12,615 bases of DNA from Euryarchaeota archaeon UBA10 (GTDB lineage Archaea > Thermoplasmatota > Poseidoniia > Poseidoniales > Poseidoniaceae). The position numbers and the translations under genes were made by a program. Location: assembly GCA_002498185.1 (NCBI GenBank), contig DAGO01000012.1, forward strand, positions 20,328 through 32,942, given 5' to 3'. Under the pieces are notes generated by a model that saw only the letters and a list, made by a program, of their open reading frames with translations, made no database searches and had not been told where the DNA came from. Numbering within the stretch: position 1 is the stretch's first letter; every line of letters begins with the position of its first letter. Below, in pieces: positions 1-7,961 of the stretch.

Positions 1-1491
1 ACTATGCACAAGATAATTGGTCAATTTGCTGTAATGAACATCGGTGATGCCGATACTGACGGTGACGGTGTTCCCGATTCAAACGATATTTGTGACTGGA
101 CCGAGGACGCTTCAACAGTGAATGCTGAAGGCTGTGATTGGAGTCAACAGGACGAAGATTCTGATGGTGTTGTCAATGCTAACGATGAATGTCTTGGCAC
201 AAATCCGGGTTATTCAGTCGACATAAACGGCTGTGCTGATTATCAAAAAGACACCGACGGCGATGGACTAACTGACGATGTGGACCCTTGTCCAAACGAT
301 GTATCTGGACAGGATTACGACTCAGATGGGTGCATTGATTTAGTGGATGAAGATGATGATAACGATGGCGTTATCGATACTGAAGATTACTGTCCTAAAG
401 GACAGATTGGTTTACATTCTCACGATTTTGACGAGGATGGTTGCCACGATGATGAGGACCTCGATGATGACCAAGACGGATTGTCAGACGATGAAGAATC
501 GGAAGCTGGGAGTGACCCTTTCGACGTAGATACAGATGATGATGGAGTATGGGATGGCCAAGATGCGTTCCCTACTGACCCTAGCGAGTGGAAAGATTCT
601 GATTCCGATGGCTATGGAGACAATTCCGATGCTTTCCCTAATGATGAGTCAGAGTGGGCCGATTCAGATTATGATGACGTAGGCGATAATACCGATGCAT
701 TCCCTGATGACCCTACCGAATGGGATGATTCAGACCTGGATGGGATTGGTGATAATTCAGATGATTGTCCATTCCAGTTCGGAACGTCATACTTCCCTAA
801 GGGCTGCCCGGACCGAGATTCAGATGGTTACGCGGATGATAATGACCAATTCCCAGATGATACCAATGACTGGAATGATGCTGATGGGGATGGAATAGGC
901 GATAATTCCGATGCATTTCCTGATGATTCAGAAGAATGGTTAGACTCCGATATGGACGGTTTTGGAGATAATGGAGATGCATTCCCATTCGATGAGACTG
1001 AATGGTTGGATAGTGATTTTGACGGGTGTGGCGACAACTCGGATGCATTCCCATTCGATTCGACAGAATGTATTGATTCTGATTTAGATGGAGTAGGGGA
1101 CAATAGTGACCCTTGGCCTAACGACCCTCTAGAATGGGCAGACAGTGATTATGACGGAGTAGGTGACAATTCTGATTTCGACCCATACGATGCATCAGAG
1201 ACGAGGGATAGTGATGGTGATGGAGTAGGAGATAATTCGGATCTATGGCCGCTTGACCCAAGTAAGAAAAGGGATAGTGACGGAGACGGAGTTGCCGATT
1301 CTGCAGATGCTTTCCCGAATAATCCAAGCCTAGATTCGTGGACTGGGGTGATAGTCAGTCTAGTCGTAATTACTGCGGTGGTTTTGATTGGTATCTTCCT
1401 GTTCAAGAGGTCTAGGCCGCCAAAAAACAATGCCGAAATGTGGAATTCAGAAAAGCCAATTCAAGCACCAAATATGTTGGATTGGAACTAA
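1..1491 (+). CDS. Aspartate-rich calcium-binding repeat protein with C-terminal membrane anchor (5' partial)
   Basis: The frame is open to the left edge, so this is the C-terminal part of a longer protein; the ATG at 4 is probably internal. No signal peptide is visible. Numbering from that ATG, residues 1-175 hold irregular cysteine-containing, thrombospondin type 3-like segments (DTDGDGVPD, DEDSDGVVN, DTDGDGLTD). Residues 176-445 hold about twelve units, most of 22 residues, on the pattern DSDxDGxGDNSDAFPxDxxEW. Alternating Asp in DxDxDG is the known Ca2+ ligand arrangement of this repeat class. A hydrophobic segment at about 447-467 is followed by KRSRPP and a short tail, which fits one transmembrane helix with the repeats outside. 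The role is inferred: a Ca2+-stiffened stalk or spacer carrying an N-terminal domain outside the window, possibly for adhesion or a surface layer. It lies 86 bp upstream of hemA with no evident functional link. The repeat and anchor assignment is firm; the function is unknown. Confidence 0.85.
   Translation, partial: TMHKIIGQFAVMNIGDADTDGDGVPDSNDICDWTEDASTVNAEGCDWSQQDEDSDGVVNANDECLGTNPGYSVDINGCADYQKDTDGDGLTDDVDPCPNDVSGQDYDSDGCIDLVDEDDDNDGVIDTEDYCPKGQIGLHSHDFDEDGCHDDEDLDDDQDGLSDDEESEAGSDPFDVDTDDDGVWDGQDAFPTDPSEWKDSDSDGYGDNSDAFPNDESEWADSDYDDVGDNTDAFPDDPTEWDDSDLDGIGDNSDDCPFQFGTSYFPKGCPDRDSDGYADDNDQFPDDTNDWNDADGDGIGDNSDAFPDDSEEWLDSDMDGFGDNGDAFPFDETEWLDSDFDGCGDNSDAFPFDSTECIDSDLDGVGDNSDPWPNDPLEWADSDYDGVGDNSDFDPYDASETRDSDGDGVGDNSDLWPLDPSKKRDSDGDGVADSADAFPNNPSLDSWTGVIVSLVVITAVVLIGIFLFKRSRPPKNNAEMWNSEKPIQAPNMLDWN
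529..1338 (+). repeat. Tandem 66-bp coding repeats (about 12 units of 22 residues)
   Basis: The units run in phase with the reading frame and encode the DSDxDGxGDNSDAFPxDxxEW pattern. Most are exactly 22 codons. The fourth unit is longer and carries an inserted Cys-containing stretch, CPFQFGTSYFPKGCPDR, and the fifth is two codons short. Codons at conserved positions differ between units (gat/gac, ggt/gga), so the DNA copies have diverged while the protein pattern is kept. This argues for old duplications under protein-level selection rather than recent slippage. The last three units lose the EW end (SETR, SKKR, SLDS) as they approach the membrane segment. Confidence 0.85.
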
Positions 1492-1533
1492 TTCTAATGC
1501 AAATCTATCAAGATAAATCGAACAGTAGTATAC

Positions 1534-1549
1534 TCCTTTTGATAAAGGA
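1534..1549. promoter_or_regulatory. Small inverted repeat upstream of hemA
   Basis: TCCTTT-TGAT-AAAGGA is a perfect 6-bp stem with a 4-base loop, in the 86-bp gap between the repeat-protein gene and hemA and 28 bp before the hemA ATG. The gap also holds a weak TATA-like stretch, AGTATACT, at 1526-1533, directly before the hairpin. The dyad could be an operator or an RNA hairpin in the hemA leader, or it may be chance in AT-rich DNA. Nothing else is evident in this gap apart from the hemA ribosome binding site. Confidence 0.3.
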
Positions 1550-1566
1550 TAAGCCGTTGGGTTGAC

Positions 1567-1573
1567 AAGGTGA
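1567..1573 (+). promoter_or_regulatory. hemA ribosome binding site
   Basis: AAGGTGA lies four bases before the ATG at 1578 and matches the anti-Shine-Dalgarno complement GGAGGTGAT. It fixes the start of HemA at 1578 and so supports the unusual N-terminal extension, rather than a start at one of the later Met codons near residues 39-42. Confidence 0.75.
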
Positions 1574-1577
1574 GAAG

Positions 1578-2966
1578 ATGTCAGATTTAGGTGCCCCTAA
1601 AATTGACCTGTCGAGATTCTTCTCAGAACCGTATGTTCACGAAATAGATGGGCGCTCAGTAGACCCTCAAGAACTAATCAATAGCGTCAGCATGATTTCG
1701 ATGAAAATCAAACCAGATAATGTTGAACACGTAGAATATCTTACAACGGAAGGACTTTCGAAGGAAGAGCGTTTGACTTTCATCGGTAAAATTCGTGATA
1801 GCCTACAATCTGATGTTTTCGAAATGTCCACATGCAATCGAGTGTTGTATGTCGGTTTCGGAGTTACAAGTCAAGATCTTGAGACCTGCGTGTTGGAAAC
1901 TACATCTTTGAAAAGTGCGCCATTTGAACATTTTACTGGATTGGATGTATGGCGCCACCTGGTTAAGGTTTGCAGCGGTTTAGATTCCTTCATTATAGGC
2001 GAACTCCAGGTTATGTCACAGTTTAGGGGATCTGTTGCTTTGCATAGGAAACATGAATTGGTGAGTGACATTAATAGTTCATTTTTCGACCATGTAATCT
2101 CAGCTAACAGAATCATACGACGTGAATTTGGATTTAACCAAACAACAGAATCAATGCTAAATCTTGCAACCAATGCTCTGGAAGAGGCTGTATCAAGTAA
2201 AGAGGAGACTTGCTCTGTAATTCTTGGTTTTGGAGACATGGGTTGCAAAGCGGTTGAAGTTTTACTATCTCTAGGGCAGACCAACATCTATGTTGTATCT
2301 CGTTCCCCTGAAAATGCAATTATCAGGAATCCTGATTTAGCGTCAAGCGTAGAAATAATGACTTTTGAAGATTGGAAGAAATCTTCAATCGAGCCGAACT
2401 TGATTATTTCTACAATCAGGAATAATCAACCAACATTCAATGAATCAAATCCAATTCCAGGCACAAGTTCTGCAATGGTAATGGATTTTTCTTGGCCTCC
2501 CTCGATTGATAAAAGTGGAGTCTCAACTAAAATGGAACTCTTCGGAATGGAACATTGGATAAGAGTAGCACATAGGTTAGGAGTAGAGTGGGATTATACT
2601 TCGACCATAGAAAAAAGTGAGATTCTAATTTCTGAGATTCAAAATAAATTCATGAGTGCATTGACCGATAGGTCACGTGCAAAGTTCCGCTCTTTCATGT
2701 ATCAAACTCTAGAAGCAATGTCCCGGGAGTGGGAAAAATCAGAATTCATTGAGGATTCAGTAGAACAAATGGGCGCATTTTCACGCGAGATTGCAACATG
2801 GATTTGCAATCAAGATGGACCCTTCACAAAAGTTGACTTACAAAATATGATGATGTCAACTAGCAGACCAATTAATTCAGTTCTTCTCAAAAAGGTGGCA
2901 CATGACGTAAATGAGACGGTTGATCGCATCAACAAAATGCCAACTTTTCCGGGTGATAATTCTTGA
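1578..2966 (+). CDS. hemA: Glutamyl-tRNA reductase (HemA), divergent
   Basis: Reduces glutamyl-tRNA(Glu) with NADPH to glutamate-1-semialdehyde, the committed step of C5-pathway tetrapyrrole synthesis in the cytoplasm. The protein is 462 residues, slightly longer than the family's usual 400-430. The catalytic cysteine is Cys86 in STCNRV. RHLVKVCSGLDSFIIGE (His127, G141-E142) matches the family block RHLFRVASGLESMMVGE. A Rossmann NADPH motif, GFGDMG, is at 217-222. The region from about 340 is helical and fits the dimerisation domain. The odd part is the N-terminus: about 40 extra residues precede the catalytic domain, and the usual NHKTAP-type motif is not recognisable (EHVEYLTTEGLSKEER stands in its place). 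The AAGGTGA site four bases upstream supports this start. It is the first gene of the haem operon; its stop overlaps the TTG start of hemCD. The next gene product acting on its substrate chain, HemL, is also in the operon. Confidence 0.9.
   Translation: MSDLGAPKIDLSRFFSEPYVHEIDGRSVDPQELINSVSMISMKIKPDNVEHVEYLTTEGLSKEERLTFIGKIRDSLQSDVFEMSTCNRVLYVGFGVTSQDLETCVLETTSLKSAPFEHFTGLDVWRHLVKVCSGLDSFIIGELQVMSQFRGSVALHRKHELVSDINSSFFDHVISANRIIRREFGFNQTTESMLNLATNALEEAVSSKEETCSVILGFGDMGCKAVEVLLSLGQTNIYVVSRSPENAIIRNPDLASSVEIMTFEDWKKSSIEPNLIISTIRNNQPTFNESNPIPGTSSAMVMDFSWPPSIDKSGVSTKMELFGMEHWIRVAHRLGVEWDYTSTIEKSEILISEIQNKFMSALTDRSRAKFRSFMYQTLEAMSREWEKSEFIEDSVEQMGAFSREIATWICNQDGPFTKVDLQNMMMSTSRPINSVLLKKVAHDVNETVDRINKMPTFPGDNS
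2952..2956 (+). promoter_or_regulatory. Ribosome binding site deciding the TTG start of hemCD
   Basis: GGTGA lies inside the last codons of hemA, six bases before the TTG at 2963. The alternative GTG at 2969 would be 12 bases away, too far for a usual Shine-Dalgarno spacing. The site therefore favours the TTG start, which overlaps the hemA stop in the tetranucleotide TTGA. Confidence 0.65.
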
Positions 2967-4651
2967 ACGTGAGAATCGGAACAAGGACCTCTAATCTTGC
3001 AATGTGGCAAGCAAAGAAGGTTTGTGACTTGTTAGAATCAAATGGAATTATGACTGAAATAATTGGAATTAAATCGAAAGGCGACAAATCATTAGGGGGC
3101 AATTTGGCATCATCCGTTGGCCAATTTATTCATGCAGTTGATTCTCAATTAATAGAGGGAAATATCGACATTGCAGTTCATTCGAGTAAAGACGTGCCAG
3201 TTGATTTTGATGAACAAATTTCCAATTTGGCATATTTAGAGCGTGGCTGTACAAATGATCTGCTAATTTTCCCGAAGAGCAAACAGCATGCATCACTCAA
3301 AGATTTGTTAAATTCTGAAAAAGAAACTTCCGTAGGAGATGCCCTTGCAACAATTCCTAAATCAGGCATGGTTGGAACAGTTTCAGGGCGTCGTCAGTCA
3401 TTCTTGCTAGGAAATCGCCCTGACATTATCCCTATCGCAGTCAGAGGGCAAGTAGAGACTAGACTTAAGCGATTGAAAGAAGGTAGAGTAGACGCAATAA
3501 TTCTTGCAGAAGTTGGTTTGCAGAGATTGCATCAGATTGGTGCCCTAGATGACTGGATTTTGGAGTTTAGTGCAATCAGAATTAGCGATAGTGACTGGCC
3601 CACAGCTCCCGGACAAGGTGCTATCTCTGTACATTGCAGGACAGATGACTGCGTAAGATTGAGTGAAATTAGAGAGATTCTGAATCATGAAGAAACTGAA
3701 ACCGATGTCAATATTGAAAGGGAAATATTGCAATCTATTGGCGGTGGTTGCTTGTATCCGGCCGGCATAAAAGTCAGAGGAGACAATGCATATGTACAAA
3801 TTTCTCCAATGAATTGGAAAGAGATATTTTCTCGTGGACTGCCTTTCCCTAGCACAATTTACCATGGCAGATTATCTGAATTTGAATCCACCTTACCTGA
3901 AACCGAAATTTTGGACAATCTACCGATGAATAAAGGTCCAAAATTAATCTCCACATTAAATTCTGACAGATTAGCAACAATTTTGCAAAACGATGGAATC
4001 AATGTTGTTAACAAACCGGTGATTGAACTCGTTTCGAGGCCCGAAAATTGGCCTAAATCTTTCATTGACAATGATTCACCTAGGTCAGATTGGCCATACC
4101 TAATCCTGACTTCTCCTTTCGCTGCTAAATGTGCTATAGAAGTATCAAAGTCAAATCCTGATTTGAATAGAATACAATGGTTGGCAATTGGAGAAGGTAC
4201 TGCTAGGGCTTGCTTTGTTAGAGGCGTAACTGTATCAATTTGTGCCAAAGCGAGAGACTCAATTGAATTAATCGATTACATCGACAAGAACATTGACCGA
4301 AAGATTAGACTAATGATTCCGAGGTCGAATGTTTCGAATAGGAAATTATCTGAATCTTTAGAAGAGTTGGGCTTCAGTACGGATAGTTGGATTGGATACG
4401 AAAACCGCAGTAAATCCGTTCCATCAATAGAGATTGGGTCTGATGATGTCCTCCTTCTCTCATCACCATCTTCTGCCAGAGCGTGGGTTGAAAACTCCTT
4501 ACCCATACCTAAAAGTATACTGTGCATGGGGAAGTCATCATTAGAGGAGATTGATTCCCTAGGTTACTTTAGCGAGTCAACAGTTGAAATCTTGAAGGGG
4601 CCTACCGCAGAATTTGTGTCAAAGTGGTGGAAAACAAAGCGTGGTGATTGA
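2963..4651 (+). CDS. hemCD: Fused porphobilinogen deaminase (HemC) - uroporphyrinogen III synthase (HemD)
   Basis: One 562-residue chain covers two consecutive steps: polymerisation of four porphobilinogens to hydroxymethylbilane (HemC), then ring closure with inversion of ring D to uroporphyrinogen III (HemD). HemC is about residues 1-315. It opens RIGTRTSNLA and has HSSKDVP with catalytic Asp77, GTVSGRR at 138-144 (usually GTSSLRR), RGQVETRLKRL (usually RGNVDTRL), and Cys263 in GGGCLYPAG, the dipyrromethane cofactor attachment site. HemD is about residues 322-562 with the family's weak but typical landmarks: LTSP near 383, AIGEGTARA near 408-416 and LLLSSPSSARAW near 497-508. Met322 has no ribosome binding site before it, so internal initiation is unlikely. 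The start is TTG, overlapping hemA by four bases. The stop is directly followed by the GTG of hemB. HemC is certain; HemD rests on position, length and these landmarks, since the family diverges strongly. Confidence 0.9.
   Translation: MNVRIGTRTSNLAMWQAKKVCDLLESNGIMTEIIGIKSKGDKSLGGNLASSVGQFIHAVDSQLIEGNIDIAVHSSKDVPVDFDEQISNLAYLERGCTNDLLIFPKSKQHASLKDLLNSEKETSVGDALATIPKSGMVGTVSGRRQSFLLGNRPDIIPIAVRGQVETRLKRLKEGRVDAIILAEVGLQRLHQIGALDDWILEFSAIRISDSDWPTAPGQGAISVHCRTDDCVRLSEIREILNHEETETDVNIEREILQSIGGGCLYPAGIKVRGDNAYVQISPMNWKEIFSRGLPFPSTIYHGRLSEFESTLPETEILDNLPMNKGPKLISTLNSDRLATILQNDGINVVNKPVIELVSRPENWPKSFIDNDSPRSDWPYLILTSPFAAKCAIEVSKSNPDLNRIQWLAIGEGTARACFVRGVTVSICAKARDSIELIDYIDKNIDRKIRLMIPRSNVSNRKLSESLEELGFSTDSWIGYENRSKSVPSIEIGSDDVLLLSSPSSARAWVENSLPIPKSILCMGKSSLEEIDSLGYFSESTVEILKGPTAEFVSKWWKTKRGD
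4643..4647 (+). promoter_or_regulatory. Ribosome binding site deciding the GTG start of hemB
   Basis: GGTGA within the last codons of hemCD is four bases before GTG at 4652. The stop of hemCD ends at 4651, so the two genes abut with no gap. This supports a GTG start for HemB, consistent with the normal HemB beginning KKRPRxxR. Confidence 0.65.
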
Positions 4652-5626
4652 GTGAAGAAAAGGCCAAGAATAAACCGATGGACTCAATCAAGAAGAGATT
4701 TGATATTCTCTTCAGGGATAAAATCTTCACTCGTTCAGCCGCATTTCGTAGTGGCTGGAAGTGGTGTTGATGACGCCATAGAAACCATGCCAGGCATTAA
4801 CCGTCAATCAGTAGATGTACTAATGGAAACCATTGCAGGTGATATGGATAATGGTATATCCTCACATATGCTGTTTGGAGTTGTTGATTCCCACGAGAAG
4901 GACCCAATGGCTTCCAAAGCTTCTGATTCTGAGATGCCTCTTCAGAGGGCGGTTTTGCAACTCAAAGAAAAATATGGAAATGAGATTGTATTGATGACAG
5001 ATGTATGTCTTTGCACCGCTACTGACCACGGACACTGTGGAGTAATCCACAATCAAGAAATAGATAATGATTTGACAATCCCCGAATTAGTTAGAATCTC
5101 CTTGTCACATGCTGAAGCAGGAGCAGATTACATCGCTGCATCAGATATGATGGACGGTAGAGTCAAGGCAATTAGAAAGGCCTTGGAAAGTGAAGGATTC
5201 ACCAGTACGGGGATTCTTTCTTATTCAGTTAAGTATGCAAGTTCATTTTACGGTCCATTCAGAGACGCCGCATCTTCATCTCCCAACCACGGTGACAGGA
5301 AAAGTCATCAAATGGACATCAGATCGGGCTACAAAGAAGCAGTATTTGAGGCAATGAGCGACCAAAAGGAAGGCGCTGATGTAATCATGATTAAGCCAGC
5401 AATCACATATTTGGATGTGGTTAGACAAGTTGCTGATTCGGTATCTAAGCCAGTAGCAGTGTACAACGTAAGTGGCGAATACTCGATGGTGATGGCATCA
5501 TCGAAAGACATCTCAGAGAGAAAAGCAATGGTTCAAGAGATATTCTATTCGTTCAACAGAGCAGGGGCTGACATTATTGTCAGTTACCACGCCAGAGAAG
5601 CGATGTCGCAAAAGTGGTTTGACTGA
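4652..5626 (+). CDS. hemB: Delta-aminolevulinic acid dehydratase (porphobilinogen synthase, HemB)
   Basis: Condenses two 5-aminolevulinate molecules to porphobilinogen in the cytoplasm, normally as an octamer. At 324 residues it has the usual family length. The two active-site lysines are Lys194 in YSVKYASSFYGPFRDA and the Schiff-base Lys248 in MIKPAITYLD. DVCLCTATDHGHCG carries Cys119, Cys121 and Cys129, the three-cysteine site of zinc-dependent HemB, so a zinc rather than purely magnesium enzyme is inferred. MPGINRQSVD near the N-terminus and VYNVSGEYSM near the C-terminus are also family blocks. The start is GTG, immediately after the hemCD stop and preceded by GGTGA inside hemCD, pointing to translational coupling. 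HemL follows after nine bases. No residue expected in the active site is missing. Identification is secure. Confidence 0.96.
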   Translation: MKKRPRINRWTQSRRDLIFSSGIKSSLVQPHFVVAGSGVDDAIETMPGINRQSVDVLMETIAGDMDNGISSHMLFGVVDSHEKDPMASKASDSEMPLQRAVLQLKEKYGNEIVLMTDVCLCTATDHGHCGVIHNQEIDNDLTIPELVRISLSHAEAGADYIAASDMMDGRVKAIRKALESEGFTSTGILSYSVKYASSFYGPFRDAASSSPNHGDRKSHQMDIRSGYKEAVFEAMSDQKEGADVIMIKPAITYLDVVRQVADSVSKPVAVYNVSGEYSMVMASSKDISERKAMVQEIFYSFNRAGADIIVSYHAREAMSQKWFD

Positions 5627-5635
5627 GGTGTTTTC

Positions 5636-6925
5636 ATGCAACGTGTAAATTCAAATTCTCTACATGAAGAGGCTTTGAACCACTTGGTAGGGGGAGTTAA
5701 TTCTCCAGTTAGAGCATTCAAATCTGTGCACGGTAATCCAATCTACTTCGAGAGTGCTTCGGGTGCAATAGTTACCGATGTTGATGGAAATGAGCTGGTA
5801 GATTTCGTACAATCTTGGGGTCCATTGATTCATGGCCACTCTCATCCGAAAATAATCGAGATGGTTTACCAAAAAATGCAGAAGGGTACTTCGTTTGGTG
5901 CTCCACACATCGGTGAGATTGAACTTGCAAAGAGAGTAAAAAATCGCTTCCCATACATGGACAAAGTACGATTTGTTTCCTCAGGTACTGAAGCCGTAAT
6001 GAGCGCTGTTCGATTGGCTAGAGGCTACACTGGTAGGGATTTACTCATCAAATTCGAAGGTTGTTATCATGGACATGTCGACTCCCTCATGGTTAACTCT
6101 GGAAGTGGATTAGCGACATTTGGTATCGCCAGTAGCCCAGGTATCCCCAAGGATACAGTTGCAACAACTCTAGTAGCACCATTAGATGATATTGAAGCCG
6201 TAGAATACCTATTCGATGAGCATGGAGATGAAATTGCGGCAATTGTAATCGAACCGTTACCTGCAAACAATGGACTACTTGTCCAAAGGCATGAATACCT
6301 AGCAAAATTGCGAGAACTTTGCGATGAACATGGTGCATTACTAATCTTTGATGAGGTAATTAGCGGATTCAGATTCAAGGATGGAAGTTATGGAGATATC
6401 TGCGGAGTTGCTCCAGACATTACTGCTCTAGGCAAAGTAATCGGGGGAGGACTGCCAGTAGGAGCCTATGGCGCTCGAAGTGAAATAATGCAGAAATTAT
6501 CTCCTTTAGGCCCTGTTTATCAAGCTGGAACATTATCAGGAAACCCCCTTGCCATGGCTGCGGGGATAATGACTCTAGATCTGTTAGACAGCGATGCCTA
6601 CGACCGTTTGGAGGAATTAGGACAGATTCTCCAAAATGCTGTTGAACCGATTTTGGAGAAGCATGGTAATCCAATGAGATTGGTCAGAATGGGAAGTTTG
6701 TTTTGGTTCTCACCGGGTTCTTCCAAGCCGCCAGCAAGAGCGGATTTGATTCCTAGTGATGCTGGTAAATTGTATTCAGATGTTCACAAAGGCTTGTTAG
6801 AAAAGGGGTACATGTTGGCGCCTTCAGCCTATGAAATCGGTTTCATCGCAACCGTTCATGACAAGAACCATATTTTGGGTATGGTTCAGGCACTCGATGA
6901 AGTGCTAACAGCAATGGAGTTGTAG
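5636..6925 (+). CDS. hemL: Glutamate-1-semialdehyde 2,1-aminomutase (HemL)
   Basis: A pyridoxal-phosphate enzyme that turns glutamate-1-semialdehyde, the HemA product, into 5-aminolevulinate. The protein has 429 residues, the normal length. It opens in the family manner (LHEEALNHLVGGVNSPVRAF). SGTEAVMSAVRLARG binds the cofactor phosphate region, FEGCYHGHVD is a typical class III aminotransferase block, IFDEVISGFR carries the Asp contacting the PLP ring, and Lys267 in ALGKVIGGGLPVGAYG forms the Schiff base. YQAGTLSGNPLAMAAG is also characteristic of aminomutase rather than ordinary aminotransferases. The ATG is preceded by GAGGTG (5625-5630) with five-base spacing. The gap from hemB is nine bases and to hemE two bases. 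It sits after hemB although it acts before it, so gene order does not follow reaction order. Confidence 0.96.
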   Translation: MQRVNSNSLHEEALNHLVGGVNSPVRAFKSVHGNPIYFESASGAIVTDVDGNELVDFVQSWGPLIHGHSHPKIIEMVYQKMQKGTSFGAPHIGEIELAKRVKNRFPYMDKVRFVSSGTEAVMSAVRLARGYTGRDLLIKFEGCYHGHVDSLMVNSGSGLATFGIASSPGIPKDTVATTLVAPLDDIEAVEYLFDEHGDEIAAIVIEPLPANNGLLVQRHEYLAKLRELCDEHGALLIFDEVISGFRFKDGSYGDICGVAPDITALGKVIGGGLPVGAYGARSEIMQKLSPLGPVYQAGTLSGNPLAMAAGIMTLDLLDSDAYDRLEELGQILQNAVEPILEKHGNPMRLVRMGSLFWFSPGSSKPPARADLIPSDAGKLYSDVHKGLLEKGYMLAPSAYEIGFIATVHDKNHILGMVQALDEVLTAMEL

Positions 6926-6927
6926 AT

Positions 6928-7959
6928 ATGAACGGTAAGCAGAGGATTGTTTCAGCCCTGAATTTGGAACCAGTAGACAGGACTCCTGTTTGGTTTATGA
7001 GGCAAGCAGGACGACATTTGCCGGAGTATCGAAAGATTGCTGCAGAACATTCTTTTTGGGAGAGGTGCATGGATGTTGACCTGTGCACCAAAATAACTCT
7101 TCAGCCATTAGAGAGGTATCAAAAAATAGATGCTGCAATCATTTTCAGTGATATTCTCACCCCATTGCCAAGTCTAGGATATGATGTCGAATATGGTGGA
7201 GGAATCCGAATAAGCGATTTTTCTCTTGATGATGTAGATGATTGGACTACATTTAGTGCTAGAAAACATGCACCATGGGCGGCAGATGGACTGAAATCTG
7301 TCGGTGAGGAAATCGGAGATTCTACTGCTAGACTTGGTTTCGTAGGATCGCCTTGGACAATCTGCATGTACCTTCTATCAGGGGGAACTGGCGACAAAGA
7401 TTTCCACAATGCTCGGGCTAAGGTGTATTCAAACCCCGAGGAAGCAAAACATATGTTCCTGAAGATGGGAGAAATTGTCGGTGATTTACTTGCAGACCAA
7501 GTGATTTATGGAGGGGCTGATGCTGTACAAATCTTTGACACATGGGCTGGATTGTTGTCTCCTGAAATTTATCAGGAGTTTGCGAAGCCTGCTACTGCAA
7601 GGACAATCGAAGTTTTCAGAGAGAAAGTAGAATCAAATGTTCCTATAATCCACTACGCAAAAGGCTCTGGACATTTGCATTCAGACATTAGAGATCTTGA
7701 TCTAAATGCAATTTCTCTTGATTGGAGAGATGACTTAGCCCTAAATCGAGAAAAGTTCGGTGACAAATATGCGTTCCAAGGCAACCTTGACCCTTCCCTA
7801 CTACACGGCTCAACTGAAATGGCAAAATTAGCAACTCGTAAAGTTTTGAATGCAGCTGGAGACAAACCAGGTCACATTTTCAATCTAGGTCATGGGTTTG
7901 CTCCGTCTGCTAGAATAGATTGTGTCGAAACCGTCCTCAGAGAAATAGTAGGTGAGTAA
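6928..7959 (+). CDS. hemE: Uroporphyrinogen III decarboxylase (HemE)
   Basis: Removes the four acetate carboxyls of uroporphyrinogen III to give coproporphyrinogen III, without cofactors. The protein has 343 residues, as usual. Near the N-terminus, TPVWFMRQAGRHLPEYR (residues 19-35) is the hallmark substrate-binding block with its two arginines (25, 29). IIFSDILTPL contains the catalytic Asp75. GSPWTICMYLLSGG carries the conserved tyrosine region, and FNLGHGFAPSA near the C-terminus holds the conserved His. The HemE step marks the classical branch toward coproporphyrinogen, away from the sirohaem branch used by most archaea. The gap from hemL is two bases, with GGAG at 6916-6919 eight bases before the ATG. 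The last codons contain GGTGA, which serves hemF. Identification is secure. Confidence 0.97.
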   Translation: MNGKQRIVSALNLEPVDRTPVWFMRQAGRHLPEYRKIAAEHSFWERCMDVDLCTKITLQPLERYQKIDAAIIFSDILTPLPSLGYDVEYGGGIRISDFSLDDVDDWTTFSARKHAPWAADGLKSVGEEIGDSTARLGFVGSPWTICMYLLSGGTGDKDFHNARAKVYSNPEEAKHMFLKMGEIVGDLLADQVIYGGADAVQIFDTWAGLLSPEIYQEFAKPATARTIEVFREKVESNVPIIHYAKGSGHLHSDIRDLDLNAISLDWRDDLALNREKFGDKYAFQGNLDPSLLHGSTEMAKLATRKVLNAAGDKPGHIFNLGHGFAPSARIDCVETVLREIVGE

Positions 7960-7961
7960 TC

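Noticed and set aside
529..1338. Regular repeats considered as a CRISPR array or satellite DNA
   Set aside because: The units are in frame, without unique spacers, and vary at synonymous positions while the protein pattern is kept.
797..1430. Several minus-strand open frames with Ser/Pro- or His/Tyr-rich repetitive products opposite the repeat protein
   Set aside because: They are reflections of the 66-bp repeats read on the other strand. The plus-strand frame has a coherent DxDxDG pattern and a membrane anchor, and the antisense frames have no ribosome binding site or recognisable domain.
2969..2971. GTG as alternative start of hemCD
   Set aside because: It is in frame and close to the conserved RIGTR, but the GGTGA site is 12 bases away, whereas the TTG at 2963 is six bases away. 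It remains possible but is less likely.
3926..3928. Internal ATG as a separate start for HemD
   Set aside because: There is no ribosome binding site before it and the frame is continuous with HemC, so a fusion is the simpler reading.
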